From NCBI GenBank assembly GCA_964462295.1, contig CAYWXH010000002.1, positions 1 to 64,000 on the forward strand: a stretch of 64,000 nt of DNA, given 5' to 3'. The translations under genes and the position numbers were made by a program. This stretch comes from JALVIU01 sp964462295. Its GTDB lineage: Bacteria > Atribacterota > JALVIU01. Positions 57,668 through 64,000 of the stretch are shown one piece after another; the stretch's first letter is position 1, and the number at the start of each line of letters is the position of its first letter. Below the pieces are notes generated by a model. The model was given only the letters and a program-made list of their open reading frames with translations, was not told where the DNA came from and did not search any database.

Positions 57668-58788
57668 AAGTCCTTTTTTCTACTGGAGAAGTATCTGGTG
57701 AGAACTACGCTATAGAACTTAAAAAGGTATTAGAAGAGAAATATGAAGGTAAAATTGATTTTTTGGCAATAGGAAGTTCTCGTATGGAAGATCATGGGAT
57801 AAGAATTATAGGAGATATATCTATATATTCCACCATAGGTTTTACAGATATAGTAAAGAATCTCTCCTCCCTATATTCACTTGTTTCTAAGTTAAAAAAA
57901 TCTATAGCAAAGGAAAGGCCAGATGTGGTTATATTTATTGATAGCCCTGCTTTAAATTTGAGGCTTATTCCTCAGGTAAAAAAAATAGGTGCAAAGAGTG
58001 TCTATCTTTTTCCTCCTCAGGTATGGGCATGGGGAAAAAAGCGGTTGAAAACTTTGAAGTTATTAAATAAAGTAATTGTTTCTCTCCCCTTTGAAGAGGA
58101 GTTTTATAAGAAAAATAATATAAATACTACATTTTTAGGACATCCTTTAGTAGATATAGTAAAGGTAGATGAGAATTATGTAAACCAAATAAAGGAAAAA
58201 TATGGAAAAAATACAAGACTTATAGGGACTTTCCCAGGGAGTAGATTGTCTGAGATTCGAAATCATCTTCCTATTTTAGGTAAAACCTTGGAAAGTATTA
58301 GTAATAAATTTTCTGATATTGTATATCTTATTGCCTCTCCTTCGGCGGAGTTTTCTCATCTTCTGGAGGATGAATTGAGATACTACAATTTCCCCTATGA
58401 AATAATATATAATCATCCATATGAGGTTATGCAATCCTCAGAATTTGTACTTACATCCTCAGGTACTGCTACATTAGAGGCTGCTATACTTGGAGTCCCT
58501 GAAATTATATTTTATAGAATGAATTTTATAAATTGGCTTTTTGCAAAATTCCTGGTTAAGGTAGATTATATAGGCCTTCCTAATCTAATATATGGGAAAC
58601 TTATAATCCCAGAGCTTGTCCAATGGGATTTTAATCCTTATTCCCTAGAGTATCTTATGATAAAATTTATTGTAGATCCTAAGGTAGTAGAGAGGATGTC
58701 TGCTAAGCTTTTAAATATAAAGGGAATGCTTGGAGAAGGTGGTGTACTAGAGAGAATAGGGGATGATTTGCTCTCTATAATGATATGA
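57664..58788 (+). CDS. lpxB: Lipid-A-disaccharide synthase LpxB
   Basis: GT-B glycosyltransferase (GT19) that joins lipid X and UDP-diacylglucosamine; 374 residues. MKVLFSTGEVSGENYAIEL, FIDSPALNLRLIPQVKKIG, FPPQVWAWGKKR, FPGSRLSEIRNHLPIL, LTSSGTATLEAAILGVPEII and LPNLIYGKLIIPELVQ are the diagnostic blocks. Minor changes (SPQVWAW to PPQVWAW) are tolerable. Two more LpxB-like proteins follow in the same operon, so it is the most canonical of three. lpxK is absent from the window. Confidence 0.96.
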   Translation: MKVLFSTGEVSGENYAIELKKVLEEKYEGKIDFLAIGSSRMEDHGIRIIGDISIYSTIGFTDIVKNLSSLYSLVSKLKKSIAKERPDVVIFIDSPALNLRLIPQVKKIGAKSVYLFPPQVWAWGKKRLKTLKLLNKVIVSLPFEEEFYKKNNINTTFLGHPLVDIVKVDENYVNQIKEKYGKNTRLIGTFPGSRLSEIRNHLPILGKTLESISNKFSDIVYLIASPSAEFSHLLEDELRYYNFPYEIIYNHPYEVMQSSEFVLTSSGTATLEAAILGVPEIIFYRMNFINWLFAKFLVKVDYIGLPNLIYGKLIIPELVQWDFNPYSLEYLMIKFIVDPKVVERMSAKLLNIKGMLGEGGVLERIGDDLLSIMI

Positions 58789-59966
58789 ATTTACTTATTT
58801 TTGCAAATGGTCCAGGTGAACTTTTGGAAAGGGCTGTACCATTTGCAAAATTAGCAAAGGAAAATAACTCTAAAAATACTGTATATCTCATTCTTACTCC
58901 ATGTCAATTTTCCTCAGGTATGGAGTTTAGGATAGCAAAAAACCTAAACTTTTTCGATGGTGTATTTACTTTAAAAAAGTTGCCTTATCTTTTTTCTTAC
59001 TTTAGTAGAAAAAAGATAAATGCTATATTTCATCTTGGAGGAGATATACTGTATCCAAGTTTATTTTCTTTGATTTTAAAGGTTAGTTGTTTTTCCTATG
59101 GGAATTTTTTTATAAAAAGTAGAAGATGTAAGTATTTGGTTCCATATTCGAATGCAATATATAATGCTATCGGAAAGGAGATTCCTTTAAATAATGTTTT
59201 TTTTACTGGCAATTTTTCTTTTTTTGCTACATCATTTTCTACCTCTTTTTCAAAAGATGGCAAATGGAGGATAGGTCTTTTTCCGGGAAGCAGAAGATTA
59301 CAGTTTGAACATATATTTCCATTTTTTGTAAAAGTATTAGACTATCTTTTTGAATCTGGTTATATGCTAGAGCCAAAGCTTTTCCTTTCCCCTTTTATAG
59401 ATTTTGATCTCTTGGTTCAAATCATAAATAAAGGACCCACTTATAAAGTATTAGATTATTCTAAAGTAAATATATACAAAGATAATGAAAAAGATTTTTA
59501 TTTGGTTAGCGAGAAAGGCCATAAAATTAATATAGCCTCTTCTTGGGAGATGAAAGAGATAGATATTGCTCTTACAACCCCAGGAACCTCTACGCTTACC
59601 CTTTCTAGTTTTGGTATACCTATGCTTGTTGTGGCCCCATTTAATAAGATTGAGAAAATACCTTTAAATGGAATCGCTAATTTTATTGAATATATTCCAT
59701 ATTTTGGACCACTTTTTAAAAAGAAATTGGTATATAGTTATCTAAGTAAGAGAGAATTTCTTGCATTACCTAATATAATAGAAAATAAAGAGTTAGTAGA
59801 TGAAATAAAAGGAATACTCACTTTTCGTGATGTAGGAGAAAGGATAAAAAAAATGATTTCATCAAGGAAGAAACTGTATGATACAAAGAGAAAATTGATA
59901 AATCTTGCTTTTGAATATAAAATGAGGAAAACTAAAATAACAAGGGAAATAAATAGATATGTTTAG
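58785..59966 (+). CDS. LpxB-like glycosyltransferase paralogue (unknown acceptor)
   Basis: 393 residues. The GT-B outline of LpxB is kept: N-terminal LLIFANGPGELLERAVPFAK, a mid-protein FPGSRRLQFEHIFPFFVKVL and the donor-binding LTTPGTSTLTLSSFGIPMLV, followed by LNGIANFIEYIPYFG. The N-terminal GEXSGD loop and QVWAW block of true LpxB are missing. It overlaps lpxB by four bases and msbA by eight, so it is made together with them. It may be a second sugar transferase for a modified lipid A core. It could alternatively be a non-catalytic partner. Function unknown. Confidence 0.72.
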   Translation: MNLLIFANGPGELLERAVPFAKLAKENNSKNTVYLILTPCQFSSGMEFRIAKNLNFFDGVFTLKKLPYLFSYFSRKKINAIFHLGGDILYPSLFSLILKVSCFSYGNFFIKSRRCKYLVPYSNAIYNAIGKEIPLNNVFFTGNFSFFATSFSTSFSKDGKWRIGLFPGSRRLQFEHIFPFFVKVLDYLFESGYMLEPKLFLSPFIDFDLLVQIINKGPTYKVLDYSKVNIYKDNEKDFYLVSEKGHKINIASSWEMKEIDIALTTPGTSTLTLSSFGIPMLVVAPFNKIEKIPLNGIANFIEYIPYFGPLFKKKLVYSYLSKREFLALPNIIENKELVDEIKGILTFRDVGERIKKMISSRKKLYDTKRKLINLAFEYKMRKTKITREINRYV

Positions 59967-61641
59967 CCGGATAATAAACTATTTTTTACCTTTTAAGCTA
60001 TATATAGCCATATCCCTTTTTTCTTCTATTTTAGTAGCAGGGGCTAATTTAATTCTTCCCCTTATTGTAAAGGGTCTTATAGATAAGGTACTTTTTCAGA
60101 AAAATTTGGTATATTTGAATTTTATTTCTTTATTTATAGTGGTTTTATTCCTGTTGAAAGGGATTTTTTTCTATCTTCAAAGTTATTATGCTCAAAAGAT
60201 TGCACTTAGTGTTGTAAATAGATTAAAAAAAGAGATTTATAAGCACTTAACGGTTTTACCTTTTAAATTTTTTAGAGAAAAACATTCAGGTGATATAACT
60301 TCCTATATAATAAATGATCTTAATCTCATTCAATCTGTACTTTCTAACTCTTTTTTTAATGGAATTTTAGACCTGTTAGTTGTTATAGGTTCTATATCTT
60401 TTTTATTTATTATCAATTTTAAGTTGGCCTTATTCTCTTTTATATTATTACCCTTATTAGGTATTATAATAAGTCGTATAGGCAATCTTGTAAGGGGTAT
60501 TACTAAAGGTATTCAGGGTAAGATGAGTGAACTTACTTCCCATCTTGGTGATTCACTTTCTGGCATCTCTGTGATATTTACCTTTTCTACACAAGATAAG
60601 GAGAGAAGAAAATTTAATGGAATTGTTGATGAAGTTATGTCTCTTTCTCTTAAGGATAGTAAATTAAAATCTCTCTTGCCACCATTGGTTGAACTTTTTC
60701 TCTCTTTTGGTCTTACATTTGTACTTTGGTTTGGAGGAAGAGATGTAATAGAAGGAAAAATGACCTCAGGAGACCTTATTGCCTTTCTTGGATATCTTGT
60801 TCTTGCATCATCGCCTTTGGCAAGATTAAGTAATGCTTATTATTCTATAAAAAAGATACAAGGAGCATTTGAAAGAATTTTTGAAATATTAGATACAGAA
60901 AAGATGATAGAACCTAAAAACAAGGGAATTATTCCTAAAGAGGTCAAAGGGAGAATAGACTTTGTAGATGTTTCTTTTTCACATAAAGGGAAGCCTATTT
61001 TTTCTCATCTGAATTTAACAATTAATCCTGGGGAAAATGTAGCATTAATTGGGCCAAACGGAGAGGGAAAGAGCACTTTTTTATATCTAATTCTAAGATT
61101 ATTTGACCCTATAGAAGGAAAGATTTTATTAGATGGGATAGATATTAAAAGATTAAATATTAATTTTTTAAGAAAACATGTAGGTATAGTTTTGCAAGAG
61201 AGCTATTTATTTCCTGGAACTATCTATGACAATATAGTATATGGAGAAGATAAACCTTCCAAAGATATGATTGAAGATGTGCTAGCAATGCTTGGACTTC
61301 ATGATGTTTTTAGTCGCTTACCTAGTGGCATTTATACAGAAGTAGGAGAGGGAGGGGCAAGGCTTTCAGGGGGAGAGAGACATAGAATATCACTTGCAAG
61401 AACCCTTATGCTTAACCCTAAAATACTTCTTTTAGATGAGGCTACAAGTTCTTTAGACCCCTCTTCGCGAAGGGAATTTCAGGTATTTTTAAACAAAGCT
61501 ACCGAAGGAAGAACTACTATTTTTGTGACTCACTATAGAGAGGAGTTAGATATAGCAGATAGGATATTTTTAGTAAAAGATGGAAAACTTACTTCCATAA
61601 ATTCAGATGATGTAGATAGGTTTTTTAGAGATGAAACATAA
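59959..61641 (+). CDS. msbA: Lipid A flippase MsbA-type ABC transporter
   Basis: 560-residue half-transporter: six hydrophobic helices in residues 1-310, then an ATPase domain with Walker A IGPNGEGKST (about 364-373), Q-loop VLQESYLFPG, signature LSGGERHR, Walker B ILLLDEATSSLDP and H-loop FVTHYR. Within a lipid A operon, flipping of the lipid A core across the inner membrane is the natural role; general multidrug export is an alternative. Signature Gly-Gly and catalytic Glu are intact. Flanked by two LpxB-like genes with short overlaps on both sides (eight and eleven bases). Confidence 0.9.
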   Translation: MFSRIINYFLPFKLYIAISLFSSILVAGANLILPLIVKGLIDKVLFQKNLVYLNFISLFIVVLFLLKGIFFYLQSYYAQKIALSVVNRLKKEIYKHLTVLPFKFFREKHSGDITSYIINDLNLIQSVLSNSFFNGILDLLVVIGSISFLFIINFKLALFSFILLPLLGIIISRIGNLVRGITKGIQGKMSELTSHLGDSLSGISVIFTFSTQDKERRKFNGIVDEVMSLSLKDSKLKSLLPPLVELFLSFGLTFVLWFGGRDVIEGKMTSGDLIAFLGYLVLASSPLARLSNAYYSIKKIQGAFERIFEILDTEKMIEPKNKGIIPKEVKGRIDFVDVSFSHKGKPIFSHLNLTINPGENVALIGPNGEGKSTFLYLILRLFDPIEGKILLDGIDIKRLNINFLRKHVGIVLQESYLFPGTIYDNIVYGEDKPSKDMIEDVLAMLGLHDVFSRLPSGIYTEVGEGGARLSGGERHRISLARTLMLNPKILLLDEATSSLDPSSRREFQVFLNKATEGRTTIFVTHYREELDIADRIFLVKDGKLTSINSDDVDRFFRDET

Positions 61642-62797
61642 GAGAGATTTGTATATTTTTGTAAATGGCCATGGTGAGAATGAGATAGCTTTATCTATAA
61701 TAAAAAGACTTAAAAGTTATGAAGTTTCTGCCTTTCCCTTTGTAGGGGATGGAAAAATATTTAAAAAAAACGGGATAAAGGTTTTATTTGAAGGAAGAAA
61801 TTTTCCAAGTGGGGGACTCTTACTAAGAGAAGGACCAAGTGTTTTATATAAAGATCTTAAGATGGGATTTTTTTCTGATTTTATATATATGTTAAAGACC
61901 ATAAAGATGTATTCTAAGGATAAATTTGTATCTCTTGTTGTAGGAGATTTTTATCCATTAATAATTGTTTATCTTTTTTTAGGCCGAAAATCTTTATTTA
62001 TCCTCTCTTCTAAATCAGTAAGGATAAAAAATCTTACACGTATTGAACTTTTTTTCTTAAAATATATGGCAGATAAGGTATTTGTAAGAGATATCTCTAC
62101 AAAAAAGTTTTTAATAAAAAGGGGAATAGATGCTTTTTATATGGGAAATCCTATAGTGGGTGGCCTTGAAAGTATAAAAGGGTCTGCTATTTTTGAGAAA
62201 AGAAATAGAATGGGGATACTTTTTCTTCCAGGTAGTAGGGAAGATATGTACATAAATATTACTTACATGTTGAAAATAGTAGAAAAAATTATAGATATGG
62301 GTAGGATAGACTCTTTCAAGCCCATTTTTCATCTTTCAAGTAGTGCGAAAATAGAGAGTTTATCTAGGTATTTACCAGATGCTTGGGAATTCCAAGAGGA
62401 AGGGGGAGATTTGATAGGAAAGTATATACATAAAATTAAAGGAACAGAGGTTTCTATATACAAAGGAATATTTTCTGAAGCATTAAACTTTTCGCAGATA
62501 GTAATAGGTCTTTCGGGCACTGCAAATGAACAATCTGTAGCATTTGGAAGGCCGGTTATTGCATTTTCTATACCAGGAACCCATGCTACTCATAAGAGGT
62601 TTACAAAAAGGCAAGCCCCACTCTTAGGAGAGAATCTTATATATTTTTCGACTTTTGACCCATATTCTATAGCAAAGAAAGTCTTAGAACTTGTATCTGA
62701 TAGAAAGTATCTAAAATTTTTGTCAGTTAAAGGAAAAGAGACAGTAGGTAAAGATGCTATAAATTCTATAGTAAATTTTTTGGATAATTCTTTATAA
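61631..62797 (+). CDS. Lipid-A-disaccharide synthase-related glycosyltransferase (TIGR03492-like)
   Basis: 388 residues. LYIFVNGHGENEIALSIIKR at the N-terminus, FVGDGKIFKKNGIKVL, FEGRNFPSGG, FLPGSREDMYINITYMLKIV and VIGLSGTANEQSVAFGRPVI match the LpxB-related family (NGHGE group) described from cyanobacteria and others, whose product is unknown. The GT-B fold and the GSR donor block are kept. It is the third LpxB-type protein in this operon, between msbA and lptC. It may modify lipid A or make an additional glycolipid; this is inference. Confidence 0.75.
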   Translation: MKHKRDLYIFVNGHGENEIALSIIKRLKSYEVSAFPFVGDGKIFKKNGIKVLFEGRNFPSGGLLLREGPSVLYKDLKMGFFSDFIYMLKTIKMYSKDKFVSLVVGDFYPLIIVYLFLGRKSLFILSSKSVRIKNLTRIELFFLKYMADKVFVRDISTKKFLIKRGIDAFYMGNPIVGGLESIKGSAIFEKRNRMGILFLPGSREDMYINITYMLKIVEKIIDMGRIDSFKPIFHLSSSAKIESLSRYLPDAWEFQEEGGDLIGKYIHKIKGTEVSIYKGIFSEALNFSQIVIGLSGTANEQSVAFGRPVIAFSIPGTHATHKRFTKRQAPLLGENLIYFSTFDPYSIAKKVLELVSDRKYLKFLSVKGKETVGKDAINSIVNFLDNSL

Positions 62798-62801
62798 GGG
62801 G

Positions 62802-63323
62802 ATGAACAAGTTGAAATTGTTTATATATGGACTCGTTTTTGCACTTATTGTTATATCTTTATTAGTGCCTTATGTTTTTACAACCTCTAATCCTTCCCCT
62901 TCTCCATCTTTTGAAAAAACTGACATTGGGGAGCTTTCAAAGATCTCCTTTTCTCAATTTAAAAATGGAAAAAAAGTATTTGAGCTTACAGCCAAAAAGA
63001 TGAAAGACATGGGACAAACAGTTTTACTTAAAGATGTTTCTGGTGATGGAATAGCAGGAAATGGAAGGAGTTTTTCTTTTAAAGCAAATAGGGTAGAACT
63101 TGAAAAAAAAGATCACTCTTTTAAGGCTTTTGGAGATATAGAACTTCTCTTCGGAGATAAAAAGATTTTAGGAGAAAAAATGATATATATAGCTAAAAAG
63201 AATGAATATACTGTCTTTCATGGTATAATATATGTAAATAGTAAAATTTCTATCTCAGGAAGAGATATAATGTTTTTTCCCGGTTTATCAAAACTTATAA
63301 TAGGGGGAGAAAAAAATGAATAG
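62802..63323 (+). CDS. lptC: LptC-like LPS export periplasmic protein
   Basis: 173 residues: one N-terminal membrane anchor (about 5-27, FIYGLVFALIVISLLVPYVF) and a beta-jellyroll periplasmic part with ISFSQFKNGKKVFELTAKKM, VELEKKDHSFKAFGDIELLF and VNSKISISGRDIMF. LptC receives LPS from LptB2FG and hands it to LptA. The start is ATG 62802 or TTG 62811; AAGGGGA lies close to the former and nine bases before the latter. The next gene encodes LptA, completing the bridge. Low family identity means the call leans on context. Confidence 0.85.
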   Translation: MNKLKLFIYGLVFALIVISLLVPYVFTTSNPSPSPSFEKTDIGELSKISFSQFKNGKKVFELTAKKMKDMGQTVLLKDVSGDGIAGNGRSFSFKANRVELEKKDHSFKAFGDIELLFGDKKILGEKMIYIAKKNEYTVFHGIIYVNSKISISGRDIMFFPGLSKLIIGGEKNE

Positions 63324-63966
63324 GTTTATATACTTTAAGGTGATTTTTATATTTTTTCTTTTTGGGTTAACAGTTTATGGTTTTGCAGATACAGATATTC
63401 TATCTACTTTTGAGATAGAGGGTGCAAATTTTACATATGACATTGAGAGTGGAAGTATAGTTTCCTCTGGGGTGTTAGTACTTAAAAGTAAAGATTTTTA
63501 TATAGAGGTAGAAAATGTAGTATTTGATACAGAAAAACAAACATTAAAAGGAGAAGGTAAAGTAAAGATAAAAATAGAAGGGGTTAATATAGAAGGTGCT
63601 GGGATCGATATAGATTTTAAAAAAGGTGTGGCAAATATACAGAAAAATGTAAAGGTATGGGGTATAGAAAAAGAGGATAAATGGAAGATAGAAGGTGAAG
63701 CTTTGGTTGTAGATTTTATATTTAAAGAAGATATGAAAAAAGTTAAAGATTTATATGTGAAGAATAAGGCTTACTTTTCTTATAATAATTTGAATGGAGA
63801 GGCTGAGAGTGTAAAGTATTTCCCTTCTGAAAAAAAGGTTTTTCTGGAAGGAAATGTGAATATAAAAAAGGGTAAAAATACTATAATAGCAGATAATATA
63901 GTCATAAATCTCAAAACAAAGAAGGTAGTAACCAAAGGGAAGGTAAAGATAATTGTAAATAAGTGA
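63316..63966 (+). CDS. lptA: LptA/OstA-like LPS transport protein
   Basis: 216 residues. The signal peptide (about 1-24, ending YGFA) is followed by beta-jellyroll repeats of the OstA fold: FEIEGANFTYDIESGSIVSS, VENVVFDTEKQTLKGEGKVK, EAESVKYFPSEKKVFLEGNV and NTIIADNIVINLKTKKVVTK. It has the strand-turn-strand character and Lys/Glu-rich surface of LptA, which forms the periplasmic bridge carrying LPS to the outer membrane. It overlaps lptC by eight bases. Identity to LptA is low, as usual. Confidence 0.82.
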   Translation: MNRFIYFKVIFIFFLFGLTVYGFADTDILSTFEIEGANFTYDIESGSIVSSGVLVLKSKDFYIEVENVVFDTEKQTLKGEGKVKIKIEGVNIEGAGIDIDFKKGVANIQKNVKVWGIEKEDKWKIEGEALVVDFIFKEDMKKVKDLYVKNKAYFSYNNLNGEAESVKYFPSEKKVFLEGNVNIKKGKNTIIADNIVINLKTKKVVTKGKVKIIVNK

Positions 63967-63973
63967 GGATTAA

Positions 63974-64000
63974 ATGAAAGACACAGGCATATATGCAAAA
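63974..64000 (+). CDS. Start of a further gene, probably lptB, cut by the window end
   Basis: Only nine codons are present (MKDTGIYAK), beginning at ATG 63974 with SD TGAGGA (63964-63969) overlapping the lptA stop. Nothing in the residues identifies the product. Position directly behind lptC and lptA suggests the LptB ATPase, but this is a guess from context. Confidence 0.5.

Overview
Organism. The window is AT-rich and very compact, with almost no intergenic space. It reads like a deep-branching, probably thermophilic, diderm bacterium: arginine is mostly AGA/AGG, isoleucine is often ATA, and proteins are rich in Lys, Glu and Ile. It combines a complete lipid A, BamA and Lpt envelope cluster and a flagellum with P and L rings (both Gram-negative traits) with gene orders classically seen in Firmicutes. 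Examples are large SRP RNA-dnaX-ybaB-recR, flgM-flgN-flgK-flgL-fliW-csrA, a ylqG/ylqH-like pair and glmU-prs-ctc-pth-mfd-mazG. A diderm Firmicutes-related or similarly deep lineage is my inference; I cannot name the species.

Layout. 1-4422: SRP RNA 3' part, dnaX (with a strong candidate programmed -1 frameshift), ybaB, recR and a TGS-domain uridine kinase, closed by a bidirectional terminator. 4456-7624: divergent carboxypeptidase-regulatory-like lipoproteins and a small unassigned envelope operon (CsgG/FlgT-C-like protein, TPR protein). 7617-17845: flagellar block with ylqH/ylqG-like genes on the minus strand, flgF-flgG-flgA-flgH-flgI-flgJ(N)-lytic transglycosylase, then flgM-flgN-flgK-flgL-fliW. 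Two promoters with a shared TTTCTACCGATATA core look like sigma-28 sites. 17918-19858: csrA with a consensus sigma-70 promoter, followed by two unrecognised genes, a UBA-like tail-anchored protein and an HEXXH protein.

19785-31005 (minus strand): a seven-gene run pgm-glgA-coaE-uvrB-uvrA-uvrC-pfkA, joining glycogen and glycolytic genes to the whole UvrABC excinuclease. 31119-37257: metallo-beta-lactamase-fold protein, dapL, HDOD protein, GalE-like epimerase, REC-GGDEF diguanylate cyclase, SAM hydrolase and a small membrane protein. 37290-49395: class III aminotransferase with a leader minigene, recG, rsmD, coaD, glmU, prs, rplY (ctc), pth, mfd and an unusual MazG-phosphoribosyltransferase fusion.

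49386-64000: outer-membrane biogenesis operon, tamB-like, bamA, skp, lpxD, an ICMT-like methyltransferase, lpxC, fabZ, lpxA, lpxI, lpxB, an lpxB-like gene, msbA, another lpxB-like gene, lptC, lptA and the first codons of a further gene (probably lptB). Together these make lipid A, flip it, export it and insert outer-membrane proteins.

No tRNA, rRNA, insertion sequence, prophage or CRISPR array was seen. The longest gene-free stretch is 176 bases (34093-34268). Most exciting items: the dnaX frameshift signal, the MazG-PRTase fusion, the three LpxB-type glycosyltransferases in one operon, the flgF-flgG leader with alternative pairings, and the two unassigned genes behind csrA.
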